Made by a program: the position numbers and the translations under genes. Shown one piece after another: positions 34,566 through 45,357 of a stretch of 64,000 nt of DNA. Position 1 is the first letter of the stretch; each line of letters opens with the position of its first letter. The notes under the pieces were generated by a model that was not told the origin of the DNA, ran no database searches, and saw only the letters and a program-made list of their open reading frames with translations. Source of the DNA: Berberis thunbergii (Eukaryota; Streptophyta; Magnoliopsida; Ranunculales; Berberidaceae); NCBI GenBank assembly GCA_003290165.1, contig QNQO01000225.1:744001-808000 (forward strand). Reading direction: 5' to 3'.

Positions 34566-34747
34566 CTCAGCGTGTGTTTGGTTGCATGGAATCCTATGTT
34601 ATGGGAATTCATGAGAGGATTCCTACATTTTAGGCTAAATTGATATATCATTCCACATCTACCATTTGACCACCATTTGATTTTATGATCAATGGTGGGA
34701 ATGGAAGTCCCATGAACATGGGAATCCCACTCCTTGGTCCCCCAAGG

Positions 34748-35691
34748 CATGGGCGGATCCACTGCTTGGATAAGGGGGTCAATTGATCCCCTTAGGTTTT
34801 GTAAAAAATTCATTAAAGTAGTTAAAATTTCACTATTGCCCCCCTTTGAAAATTTATATTGCCCCCCTTGAAATTTCATATTGCTTCCTCTTTATAAAAA
34901 AACATCATAGATCCCAAATCGCAAGAGAAACTAAGCCTCTTGTGTTTGCATCTGCGCTTACGTCTTGCGATATTTTCTTCAGTTCTTTTTCATCTCCGTC
35001 TGAAATAGGTGAGTTTGTTTGATGTTTTTATTTCTCCATCTCCGACTTGTTGATTTTATGCCCTAGTCTGGCAATAAAAATTTCGATGAATTTCTGAAAC
35101 CTAAATTCCTGAATTTAATATAGTTTTTCATGTCAACCGATTCAGAGATTCTCCATCTAATATTACAACTAACAAGAAAAGAAGAAACAATGACAAACCT
35201 ACATGTCCGATGAATGTTGTGTCAATCAAAAAAGCCATTGGATCAGCTGCTAAAGCCATTGCAGCAGACAATACAATATGAAATATCTCCAAGCCAATCT
35301 CATCATTTTTTAAAACAATCTCACAATAAGCCTTAATGGTCTTTCTATAAAAGCAAAAAAAAAAAAAAATTCTACATAAAATGTTACTGAGCAATCAATC
35401 TCACACTAAAAGACAAACACACCCCATACACACCACATGTACACATTTCACACTACACACATAGTGATATACATAGCCTGTGTGCAATGTACATAAAAAT
35501 TAAATTTTTTATATTGTATATCTCCATCGTTAAACATAACCTAGAAAAAGAAGACAAACTTTGATGCATTTACTAATTTCTTGGAAACTTCTTATACAAA
35601 GGACATTTTTGTGCTGTATACCAAGGAAATTTCTTGGAAATGTTACATATTTTTTTGCCCCCCTTTGTCTGCAATCCTAGATCCGCCCCTG
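34748..35691. mobile_element. hAT-type non-autonomous element carrying a gene fragment
   Basis: Ends CATGGGCGGATCCACTG and (reverse) CAGGGGCGGATCTAGGATT. CCCCAAGG lies directly outside both ends (34740-34747 and 35692-35699), an 8 bp target duplication as expected for hAT. It is inserted in the right part of the left arm of the MITE above. No transposase is encoded. The middle holds a MATE exon relic in the - direction. Confidence 0.75.
35197..35321 (-). pseudogene. MATE transporter exon fragment
   Basis: The - strand reads GLEIFHIVLSAAMALAADPM and AFLIDTTFIGHVG, followed by a donor-like junction (GTAG/GTTTGTC). This corresponds to the first transmembrane helix region of plant MATE efflux carriers of the DTX42-45 type (family pattern GLEIxxIALPAAxALAADPIASLIDTAFIGHxG). 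Only one exon is present and the bases after it run into intron-like sequence. It is a captured fragment, not a gene. Confidence 0.7.
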
Positions 35692-35854
35692 CCCCAAGGC
35701 ATGTGATTCCCATGTTCATGGAACTTCCATTCCCACCAATGATCACAAAACCAAATAGTGGATGTGGAGTGATACATCAATTTAGCCTAAAATGTAGGGG
35801 TCTCCTCATAGATTCTCATGGCATAGGATTCCATGCAACCAAACACACCCTCAG

Positions 35855-36813
35855 TTGTTTTAGCGATGTTCAACTCATGGGAGAGAAAAGTACGGGAGAA
35901 CTTGAGGTTGAAGATGAACTCAACCTCAAGTTTCATCTAAATGGTGATGGACCATAAGTTACAGCCCTGGTTGTCCACCTCAATGAACATAGGCAAAGCA
36001 CGCACAATAAAAGTCCATAAAATTCCAAAGTTAGATATTCCATGAAGGTGTTTGTTGATTTAGAAACAAAAATGTGTGAAAAGCAAATTCTTTCCTTGTT
36101 TAGGTGCTATGACCATGCAAAACACGATTGCACACTCGGATCCCATGCTCCAAAGAGTTGGATAATTAACAAATATTAGTTTTATGGAAGCCATGGTAAA
36201 AACATGTACATCGATTTGGCAGTTCCTGACCATAAATATTAGAGTATTTGTCCATGAGGTGATAAACTTTTAAAGTTTTTCTAGGAAACAAAATATATCA
36301 ATTAAGCCAACTATGTCTGTCATTGTGTTGGACTGGTTTATTATCCTATACCATGATGTTTACTATGAATTCCTTGCTTGTTTCAGTGTTAGAATACTAG
36401 TTTCTTTGCTTTTCCTTTGAACTTAATTTTTTGCTTTTACTTCTTTTTCTGTTTGTTGGGACAAAAGTGTAAGTTTGGATCAATATTATAGTTTGAGTTG
36501 GGTATTTCACCTTAGCAAAACTTTCTGACATAACAAATTTAGTTCTAGTAAGTTTTAGTTATATTTATTTTCCGTTCCCTGAATTTTGTCAATGTCAACT
36601 TTACCCTCAGTTGCGAAACTTCTTCAAAACCGTTGCCCTCACCTGAAGATATTCCTAGCTACATTGCTAAGCTGTTATTCACATCAATGATGCGAAACTT
36701 TTCAAAACCCTGACTTCTGCTTGTTATATAAGTAGTACTAGAACAAAACATAAACTACTACATGGTTAATAACATACGAAAGATGGAGAGCCATTGGTGT
36801 GTCACAGTGAATC
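35855..36813. other. Upstream flank of the membrane-protein gene
   Basis: AT-rich. A short upstream exon of the following gene may lie here but cannot be fixed. No repeat end recognised. Confidence 0.35.
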
Positions 36814-36835
36814 TTACAAGTGTTGATGTGAGCAA

Positions 36836-38821
36836 GTATTACCCCAAGGCATCACAGCAGCTCTAGGCATTTCTGCGATAACATTGGTATGTTTCGCATT
36901 CATCTTCATTGACATTTTAAATGGATATCGTTGTAATAAACCATGGTTACCATGCCACTTGTTCGCGCTCAACTCCATTACACTAAGTTTTGTTTCACTA
37001 GCTGCAAGGTATCCCTCTGACAGAACAACACTAATGCTTAGTGCTGAAGACCAGCTTTGTAAGCTTAGTGGCACAGTCTTAATATGCATCTCGATGGGTT
37101 TTTTCATGCCATCTCTTGGTATTGAGAAAGGCTCTGAGGGCATCAAAAACATGGCTTCTTTGACCATCTTAGTAGTGGCTGTTGAGTTCAATGTCATTGC
37201 ACAAATGTTCACTGGTGTCATCTTTTCTTTCATTTTCGAGCATGGAGTGGTCTTGTTCTTCATGTTTGTATTACTCTTAATGTTGTGGACTATCTGCTTG
37301 GAAGTCAATCATGGAAAGGGTGCTTTCAATGAGTATAAAAAGACTCATTTTAAATCTCAATTAATACATCTCAATACCACAGAGCGAATGTTAAGTCAAT
37401 TAGAGTGGTGTTACATATTTGGTTACACTTGTAACCCTCAGTTTCTGCTTGGTTTAGTCACACATTGTGCCACAATAGGTTTGATCTGCACACTTTGCAC
37501 AGCAGCCCTGTTAGAAGCAGTCCTAGGAACACTAATTTTTACTGAGTTGAAACATTGTGATAGAAGCTTCAAGTCTAAATGGGGAATGCAGATGGTTCTG
37601 GGAATCCAAATTTTGACGATCATAGTCGGTATTTGGGGCATCGGGTTTCGATGGTTCACCATGGTTCTCCACTTTAAACTTGATAAAACAAAGGATGATT
37701 CCTCAAGAGAATGGTTTTATGAGTCAGTCTACGAAAACCTCTACTCTTTCCCATGGATTTTATCTGGCACATTTTATTTCAAGGTCTTTCGATTAATGGA
37801 AGCACTGCTAACATCAACAATGATTAAAATGGCTAAGTGGTTTGAATCAATTACCAATTACCTTTTAGTTGCGTCTTTGTGGCTGTGTAAAATTTTTCAC
37901 GAACCAAGAGAACCGGGATCCACTTCCACCAGGGAAGAACATTTTAGAGACGCAATACATTCACAGGGACACCGAGTATTTGTCGATTGGATACTGAAGA
38001 AGGCTGTGATGGATATGGACCGGTTGATTGAAGAAGATAAGAAAGACCCACCTAGAGACCTAATTCAACTCTTATTGCGGTGGCCTCAAGAAGAGGAATT
38101 TGTTGAAGATCTCGTAAACTTTGCAGCTGTGGAAGCAAAAGAAGATTGGGGCAATTATAGAGTATCATGTCTTTCAATGGTAATACTTGTAAGATTGGTA
38201 GAGGTTGTGATACCATCTTGCAGTAGTTCTCTAACAGCTGCATTAAATGAATGTTTCGATATCATTTATTTGGTTGATAAGAGCACTTACTTGATCGACA
38301 AGAGCACCAATGTCAATAACGCCCAAGATGCAAAGAGATTCAAGCTTGCAGAGGATATATGGATGTGCAGAAACTTCAGGTGCCACTGGTTATACAAGAA
38401 AATCATTGAACCTTCAGTAAGGAGGTGTGACAAACAATCAAATCAAACTCCAGTAGCTGCAGCTCTCAAGATCATTGATGAAATAATGAAGACATCCAAT
38501 AAAGAAAGTTTACGAGGTTTTGATTTGTATGTCATGGCAAAGATCATCACGATCGGAGGCTTTGATTCACTGGATGAGCTGAACGATTTTTTGGAGATGC
38601 TGTTTGCTGGAATGTTGTATTTCTTTATTCGTAAGCTCCCATATGTCGTCAAATATTATGTTTTCAAGAGCAGTGTTGAAGAGTGTGGAGACAGAGCAAA
38701 ATATGTCATGAAACTAATTTGCAAAGTTCAGCAACTAGAGGCTAGAATTGGCCGCATGAAGTTTCTTACAGCTGAACTAGATGAAGGCAGTTCTAGTACA
38801 GACATTGATGAAAGTGTTTGA
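36836..38821 (+). CDS. Multi-pass membrane protein of an uncharacterised plant family
   Basis: An uninterrupted frame of about 660 codons ends with TGA at 38819-38821. The conceptual N-terminus LPQGITAALGISAITLVCFA continues upstream of any ATG to a TGA at 36824. The true start is therefore probably in an upstream exon, with an acceptor near GAGCAAG (36830-36836). At least five hydrophobic segments lie in the first 330 residues, e.g. SLTILVVAVEFNVIAQMFTG, FFMFVLLLMLWTICL and LGIQILTIIVGIWGIGF. The C-terminal half is hydrophilic. The segments WLPCHLFALNSITLS and DQLCKLSGTVLICISMGFFM match a plant membrane-protein family of unknown function that I know only from genome annotations. Lack of stops suggests a functional gene or very recent copy. 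Confidence 0.65.
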   Translation, partial: VLPQGITAALGISAITLVCFAFIFIDILNGYRCNKPWLPCHLFALNSITLSFVSLAARYPSDRTTLMLSAEDQLCKLSGTVLICISMGFFMPSLGIEKGSEGIKNMASLTILVVAVEFNVIAQMFTGVIFSFIFEHGVVLFFMFVLLLMLWTICLEVNHGKGAFNEYKKTHFKSQLIHLNTTERMLSQLEWCYIFGYTCNPQFLLGLVTHCATIGLICTLCTAALLEAVLGTLIFTELKHCDRSFKSKWGMQMVLGIQILTIIVGIWGIGFRWFTMVLHFKLDKTKDDSSREWFYESVYENLYSFPWILSGTFYFKVFRLMEALLTSTMIKMAKWFESITNYLLVASLWLCKIFHEPREPGSTSTREEHFRDAIHSQGHRVFVDWILKKAVMDMDRLIEEDKKDPPRDLIQLLLRWPQEEEFVEDLVNFAAVEAKEDWGNYRVSCLSMVILVRLVEVVIPSCSSSLTAALNECFDIIYLVDKSTYLIDKSTNVNNAQDAKRFKLAEDIWMCRNFRCHWLYKKIIEPSVRRCDKQSNQTPVAAALKIIDEIMKTSNKESLRGFDLYVMAKIITIGGFDSLDELNDFLEMLFAGMLYFFIRKLPYVVKYYVFKSSVEECGDRAKYVMKLICKVQQLEARIGRMKFLTAELDEGSSSTDIDESV

Positions 38822-39740
38822 ACATCACCAAGCAATCATCAAAGCAGTGTAAGTGGATTTACCAATTTATTCTCTTTCGTAAGATCCATGAACTTGGCCT
38901 AGTTACTTGTAAATATATAAGCCTATAGTTACACTAATTGATGATTTGTAGTTATATAAAGCCTGACATGCAAAAATTTTGAATTCAATGAACTGAAGTC
39001 ACCATTGGTTTCAGGTTCTGTGTCCACTATGAAAATCAGTTAAGATGTTTTGATCAAAAGTCATCTTATTACCATAAAACACAAGTATAATCTTATTCAA
39101 TTTTTTTTGCAGGAAATTCAATAAAAGAAGGTTTCTTACGGCAGCCAACTCTGCAAGGGATTTGAACTTGACAAATGAGCATTGATCCATCATATTGGTC
39201 AATGTCTTCTGAATCAATGTAGATTCCCTATTTCATTCAGTATTTTTTTTTTTTTTTTAGAGAGAGAGAGAGCGAGAGTGATTATGAGTTGTTTTAATTT
39301 CTTTGTAGATTTTTCATTGTATAATTATGAAGAAAACTATCTAAAATGTTTATGTGGCCAATGTCTCCTGTTACTCAATAAAGAATTCCATATTTCACTG
39401 GTTATACATTTTAAGAGATTGTGTTTTTTTTTATACTTTCTTTTGTAGACTTGTCAGTGAATAATTATGAGATAACTCACTGAATGTATAATGTGGAGTG
39501 AGGATAGATTTAAATGTTACAATTATCATTTGCAATGCTTTCCTTAAAATGCCCAACTCGACAGTTTTCAACACTCATTTGCAATTGCTTCAGATTTGTT
39601 AATTTGAAAACACATACACAAGTAGCAAACATAATACCCTAATATATATACTACCCTGCATTTCAATTTTTATAGATACTTGATACTTTAGATAATAATT
39701 AACGCAATGTAAAACACAAAATTTATATATAGAAAATGTA
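38822..39740. other. 3' flank of the membrane-protein gene
   Basis: AT-rich, probably containing its 3' untranslated region. An imperfect duplication is seen (39188-39330 against 39353-39475: CCAATGTCT, TTCCATATTTCA, GTGAATAATTATGA phrases), and a T-run with GA repeats at 39243-39277. No further gene. Confidence 0.4.
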
Positions 39741-40043
39741 TCATTCTTTACCCAAATTTTGACAGGCTTCTCTAAAATGAGAACCCAACAAGGCAATATA
39801 TTGAATCAGATAAGCAAACCTGGAATGCCAAAGCAAACAAATGAAGATGTCAATTCCAATTTCCAAGCTAAGTTCAGTTGGAGAAGCCATTCCGGAAGAA
39901 AATCTAAGCAGCTCTGCTTCATCTGTACCCAAAACTGAGCAACTGATCATTCTGCCTCACTCCATCATACGATACTATGATCATACATCCACCAAACACA
40001 CGAATTTGAATTTCTTAATGGAGAAGGATCCACTAAACTTTGG
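39741..40043. other. Short unrecognised - strand frame and flank
   Basis: The frame 39950-39741 (-) reads DEAELLRFSSGMASPTELSL and then hydrophobic residues. I do not recognise it. It could be part of an old retroposed or captured sequence. Confidence 0.25.
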
Positions 40044-40500
40044 GTTTTTTTTTTTTTTTTGGAAAGTGAGCTGGGGTTTTTAGGATCCCGAACCTTATAT
40101 TAATAAAAAAGATGACGATGATAAAGTTTACAATCGCTCATACGTTCACTCGTTTCATCATCTACAAACCAATAAACTTGTTTCAAAACTTCATCAAAGA
40201 ACCTAAGTAGTTCTAGATTCACCGTCTCCAGGTTAGGGAGTAACCTTGCAAAGTGTTCTGCTACTAAAGTGGTTGCATGATAGACCTGCCATAATTTTTC
40301 TTCTTCGTAATTACCAAGCAATCTTTTAATCACTCTCATGACCTGATTTATATTTAATGTAAGCCCCAGGATGTATGAGAAGTCGTCGTAAAGAATCGAA
40401 ACACAATGGATCAAGATATAGAAACCATTGAATTCTAGCACTAATCTAGCATCCCTACAAGTTTCTAATAAGCATTTGCATTCTACCTGTATTATCATTA
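40044..40500 (-). mobile_element. Retroposon 3' end with poly-A tail and unrecognised upstream frame
   Basis: On - the sequence ends in AAAACCCCAGCTCACTTTCC followed by a long A-run (40044-40061 on +, as T). The same tail type ends the LINE at 19346 and the small retroposons at 48.5 and 52.7 kb. Directly upstream on - is a 132-codon frame (40498-40100; LWQVYHATTLVAEHFARLLP) without recognisable similarity. It may be L1 body or a retrocopied transcript. No flanking target duplication was found. Confidence 0.4.
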
Positions 40501-40855
40501 TCAGTTACATGAATTTAGGATTTGTCTTCTTGATTCGAGAAGACCTTCGAGGAACATACTCTGTGGGGGGCTGTATTGTGGTAACCTCATGATCTTCTTC
40601 AATGGTTTTCACCTACGGCTTTACCTATGTAGTTGTCTATACAGTTAGAAATTTTAGATTGATTACGGATCATCTCCTCAGTCCTCACCATTTAGCACCT
40701 CTAAATTCCAATTGGGAAATCTTTTGTCCCTTCATATCGATCTTCAAGGTAATGCTAAAACAGAACGGTCTATAGTAATTAAAAAAAATTATCTCTTTCT
40801 TAAAATATGATATTTTTGGATGTCAATGGGTGCTTAAAATGTTCAGGGCCGCAAC
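40501..40855. other. Unassigned sequence
   Basis: No gene or repeat end recognised; separates the retroposon tail from the Tat-like element. Confidence 0.3.
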
Positions 40856-41673
40856 AGTAAGGGGTCGAATCTATCGTCAAACACATAAAAGTTGCTAGAA
40901 AATAGTCGAACTTATGAAGCGGTCTGAACTGTAGCTCGAACGGATAACCCTTGCATCGAAAATACTTTGAATCTGTAGGGGCCAAGAAACAAAACTTCTG
41001 CTAGAACTTGAAGTCATCAAGCAGTCTTCTGAAGCACTTCGATGTCCTCAACTTACAAACAACATTGCTTTGCAGCCAAGGAACGGTAAGCAACCGGGTC
41101 ACCTGCGGTGTCACGCTAACGTCGACCTCCTTAGCATGAAGTAAAATCATGAGGATAACCTTGTATCCGTTGGGTCCCAACTAAGTCGGGGGAATCCCTA
41201 GCAGTTTCAAGAACTCCCAGATTGCGTTGAGAACCGAAAAACGCACTCCAGTTTGAAGCATCCCCCAGTGTAAACGGATAAGACCATCCGAAAGTGACAT
41301 TGGTGTCTGGTCGCCTGTTAGGAGGTACAATAACAAATCCTCCAGGACTCCAAACCTATCTTCAAAACTCTAGGCCCTCGACCAAGACAACATCATCAAT
41401 AAGATCTTCTCGGGCCATGGGGAAGATGAACAAACTCTTCTAATCAGAACGATATCTTCGAAAGCAAGAAAAGTAGAAGAGTCAGACGCTGCACTATGGA
41501 TGACTTATATAGGCGATGGGTTCCCGCCTCTTTTCCGCCAAACCAACGCATGTTCAACTAATGCAGCGCGCGGCTCAGACAATGATTCAGCTTCAATCAT
41601 TATGAGCGGCACATCCCTTCAAGATATGACTTAGCGAACCGATGTGTCAGCCCACTAACTTGGGGGGAGTAGT
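40856..41673 (+). mobile_element. 3' internal region of Tat-like gypsy, copy C
   Basis: Collinear with 1150-2001 (shared phrases such as CACCTGCGG, GTTGGGTCCCAACTAA, TTCAAGAACTCC and GACTTAGC). It ends in a purine tract (CTTGGGGGGAGTAG) before the LTR. No coding frame survives. Confidence 0.65.
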
Positions 41674-42341
41674 TGATGATACATAAAAACAGTCACACCC
41701 CTAAGCCATACACTGTCATGATGATCTCGAGGAACTACAGGTTCAAGCAACATCCCAATACGGAGCGATCCTCAGCCCGCTCAACTTCGGCTCGCCAGAC
41801 AGGCCCGAACTCTCACAACATGTTAGGCCTACATGTCTCACAGCTATCCTCGATACACATAAGCCTTTCAGGTGAGTAACTCGAGGATCTACTTTAGACA
41901 GGCAACCACAGTTGTTCTTTGCTCCCAACTAGGAAGCAAACACCAGGATATCTTCCACACAGGGAAACTCCCTTCCACGGAATGCTCTCGGATTGGAAAT
42001 TATCTCCCACATATCTAGGAGCACAAAGCTAACAATGAACTTCCATCCTATAGCACAACTCCTAATTAGAGAGGGATCTTCACGAAGATCTCCTCCCTAA
42101 TCTACGCCTACGATGGTCTGGTCAGGACTCCTTGCACTACAAATAAGACATGAGGTTGGTAAGCTAAGGTAAGCTACAAATTTCCTGTTACAGCATTACA
42201 CCTTCCTCATATCTTTGTCTGACTTTAGCATTAGAGTGTCATTGGCCACCCCATGGTGGTCTGTGACTCACGTGTGCTACTTGTGCAGGTCAAACAGGTC
42301 AGCAGGACTAGGTCAGAGTGGGAGTGAAAACGACTGCATCA
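41674..42341 (+). repeat. LTR of Tat-like gypsy, copy C (full length)
   Basis: TGATGATACATAAAA to CGACTGCATCA, 668 bases. It aligns end to end with the - strand LTR at 7005-7668. Sequence after it (ATTTCCATGTGC) is unrelated to the primer-binding region of copy B, so this is a 3' LTR. Confidence 0.75.
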
Positions 42342-42704
42342 ATTTCCATGTGCTTTCAAAATTCATAGTTAGGCTTATGACTGTTTCAGATGCACTTCTA
42401 TGAAACACAAACAGAAAAAACACAAGGATGATAACGATCAAATGCTAATCCAAGAGATCTATCTTGGTAAATCAATCAAATATGGTTGCCTTTCTTTCAA
42501 GCCTTTACGTTTGTGGGGAATCACTATTGACTTAAAAGTATTAGGAGTCGTGATAATTTCAACTTGACCCAAGAACGGGACGTGAAACAAAGTTGCATGC
42601 AATGGTCTTTTTGAGCGGAAAAAGGTAAGGTTTCGTACGAGCTAAGCTAAGGCGACCTCACAGTCCCCTACTATCTAGATGACCGGCTTGAACTAGAGCA
42701 TCTT
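42342..42704. other. Unassigned sequence
   Basis: No gene seen. It lies between the copy C LTR and a copia-like repeat. Confidence 0.3.
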
Positions 42705-43270
42705 ACGTTGTGCGTGGAAGCATTACAAATACGAAATGCGAAGTGACAAAACAAAAATCGAAACTGAAGACAATAAATTTACGTGGTTTGACAATATTTC
42801 CTACGTCCTAGGGGCAAAGAGAAAAACTTCACTACTGAGATCGAATAATACAAATGGAGAACATCTCCTGCACAACGTTAATGACGTTAAATACAAAGTG
42901 TCTAAATGACACCACACATACACAAGGTGCATATATCACACTTTCTCCCTCTATTCTCACTTCTCTCTCCCACAAACACTTCTCACTTATCTTTCAAACA
43001 AATACAAAATGGGAAACACACACAGAGAATCGATCTCAACTTGAAGAAGATGGTTTTAATCGATGGATCCCCTCTTCTTTTATAGCCACTGAGTGGTGGT
43101 GCTTAATGGCGGTTGTGGAGCTTCTTCAACCTTCTTTGTCCTTCCACCATCTTCAACAATTTCGACCACCAACTCCTGTCGACAAAGCAACCACCAATTC
43201 AGCCATCATCTTCACCGATTTCGACCACCGACTCCTAATAGGTTGTTGCCGACAAATCAATTTCTTGTAG
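42705..43270 (-). repeat. LTR-like direct repeat, left copy
   Basis: About 560 bases that recur at 44000-44560 in the same orientation (e.g. AATGACACCACACATAC, CCAATTCAGCCATCATCTTC). With the gag relic between, the pair looks like LTRs of a small - strand copia or a tandem copia remnant. Confidence 0.55.
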
Positions 43271-43990
43271 CTTCTACCATTTTCTTTGTCATCAATTCCA
43301 ACAGATTCAACAATACTTCAGATGTTGCATCCCTATGGACCTTGAGATCCATTCTTCTAAATTCATAATTAAGCAATGTTGTAGCAACTTCATCATAATT
43401 CAACTTTTTTTCCGTTAACAAAGTTGTGATGAGATGTTCATATTCTACAGGAAGGAAATTCAAAATACACAAAGCTTTGTAATTTTCTGGAACATCTTCC
43501 AATTTAAATAGGTCGGCAATAAGCCTATTGAACTCATCCAAGTGCTCAGACAGATAGTAATCTTGGGTCTCATATTCATCCGAAAAACTTGTTTCATATG
43601 GAAGAACTCATTTTGTATGTTCTTCGTCATATAATTATCTTTCAACTTTTTTCATAATATTTTAGTGAATGTTTCCTTCATAACGAAGTATTTTTGTTCA
43701 TTAATTAAACACAATCGAATAGACCCACATGCTTGCCAATTCAGCTTGTTTCATTCTTATTTTCTCATGGTTTCTAGCTTATCTCCTGCCAACACATCCA
43801 GAACTTCGGATTGCCACATTCTGAAGTTTTTCTTTCCATTGAATTTCTCGATGTCAAATTTACCGACTGTAGCGATAACCATTTTTTATTCAAAACTGGA
43901 CAGATCTAACATGCTTTTCAAAACCTTCATACGATGGTCACCAATTCAGACACCTTCAAACAAATCCAAAAAATACATTTGATTTTGATA
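43257..43990 (-). pseudogene. Copia gag relic
   Basis: On - it reads MVIATVGKFDIEKFNGKKNF and MWQSEVLDVLAGDKLE, then through stops to MDEFNRLIADLFKLEDVPEN and LCILNFLPVEYEHLITTLL, the UBN2-type copia gag pattern (FNRLIADLxxL...LLxSLPxEYEHLxTTLL). It stops at LELMTKKMVEATRN, just where the left repeat starts. No protease or polymerase follows. Confidence 0.7.
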
Positions 43991-43999
43991 CAAATTTGT

Positions 44000-44560
44000 T
44001 ATGCGCAGAAGCGTTACAAATACGGAATGCAAAGTTACATAACAAAAGAAGAATACCATAAACAACAAATTTTTACGAGGTTCAGCAATATTGCCTACGT
44101 CCACAGGGCAAAGAGAAAAGCTTCACTATTGAGATCAAAGAATACAAATGGAGAAATGTCTTCTACACAACGTCAATGGCGTAAATAATACAAATGTGTC
44201 TAAATGACACCACACATACGCATGGTGCATATAGCAGTCCTCTATCTTCATATCTTTTCACTCATCTCTCACACAAACACAAAAAGAAAAACACACACAG
44301 ATGATCGATCACAACTTGAAAAAGATCGGTTTTAATTGATGGATCCCATATTCTTTTATAGCCACTGAGTGGCGGTGCTTAATGGTAGTGGTGGAGCTTT
44401 TTCAACCTTCTCTGTCCTTCCACCATTTTCAACAATTTTGGCCACCGACTCCTACCGACAAAGCAGCCACCAATTCAGCCATCATCTTCACCGATTTCGA
44501 CCGCCAACTCCTAATAGGATGTTGTCAACAAATCGATTTTTTGCAGTTTCTTCCATATTC
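44000..44560 (-). repeat. LTR-like direct repeat, right copy
   Basis: Matches 42705-43270. On -, after its end near 44000, TTGTATCAAAATC is a plausible decayed Met-tRNA primer site before the gag relic. The homology of the two repeats also includes some gag-end sequence (about 44545-44580), pointing to a tandem (gag-LTR-gag-LTR) history. Confidence 0.5.
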
Positions 44561-44760
44561 TCTATCATCAATTCTAGCATATTTCTTTTATAACTCTTCA
44601 AAGGCCAGCTCATCAAATCAAAGAAGTGGTGGAAACACCTTGTCTACTCTTCTCTGTTTTTCAACATCTCCAATAGGCAAAGATGTTTAGTCCCGAGACT
44701 TAAAAATCGTTGCTCACTTACTTCTGTAAAAAAAATTGTAGAATTCATGTTGATACCAGT

Positions 44761-45357
44761 TGTTGGGGCTTTGCGCACCTGCGTGCACCCCTTGGTCCAC
44801 TATACATAGCAAGTATAATGTCCCCAACTTAAACACCACCATATTGAGCCTGCTATTAGAGAGTGGATCATCTCTTTATAAACTTTAGTGACTTCTCCTT
44901 ACTTGATGTGAGATTATTCAAACAACAATCTCCACCTTTGGCACGAGTCACGCATCCTACAATCCATCCACCCGGTCTTCAACATCTCGAAGTACACCTC
45001 CTCTTAGTGTACAGGCTCGGCTATTTCCAACGTTGTTGGCTCCACCCACTCGCAACCACTGTACTAACTCCACCTCGTCCGGACTTGTAGAATACTCATT
45101 TGGCAAGGGTCTGGAGTCTAACCCTGGATCGTTCACCCGGAGGACGGTGTCGCGCACCTGCGTGCACCCATTGGTTCAAGATAGATAACAATGATATTGT
45201 CCCCAACTTGAACACCACTATATTGAGCCTTCCATCTTGGCCTAGGAGGTGTGGAGTTTTCTCTAAAATACATCGTTGCTATTAGGGAGTGTATCATCTT
45301 CTTATAAACATTAGTAACAAATCTTCATTACTTGATGTCTCACAATTCAAGCCAACA
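44761..45357 (-). mobile_element. Tandem copia LTRs with short spacer
   Basis: On -, 45357-45149 begins TGTTGGCTTGAATTG and a diverged copy, about 44925-44761, begins TTGTTTGAATAATCTC and ends CCCCAACA. Both share GTTGGGGACA and GGTGCACGCAGGTGCGC. The spacer ends CCAAAGGTGGAGATTG, a purine tract. After the second LTR, CTGGTATCAAC (about 44745-44756) is a Met-tRNA primer site. So an LTR, a 3' internal end and a second LTR with primer site lie head to tail. Confidence 0.5.

Larger units (their letters stand above)
34571..35849. mobile_element. Inverted-repeat DNA element split by a hAT-type insertion
   Basis: The arms 34572-34747 and 35700-35848 are inverted copies of each other (GTGTGTTTGGTTGCATGGAA ... 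TTCCATGCAACCAAACACAC). Inner parts such as ATTCCCATGTTCATGG are also paired. The intact element would be about 330 bases, MITE-sized. CTCAG occurs just outside both ends (34566-34570, 35850-35854) as a possible target duplication. The superfamily is uncertain. Confidence 0.7.

Noticed and set aside
36814..37308. 164-codon - strand frame opposite the membrane-protein gene
   Set aside because: Shadow of the + strand gene, which has the longer frame and the family match.
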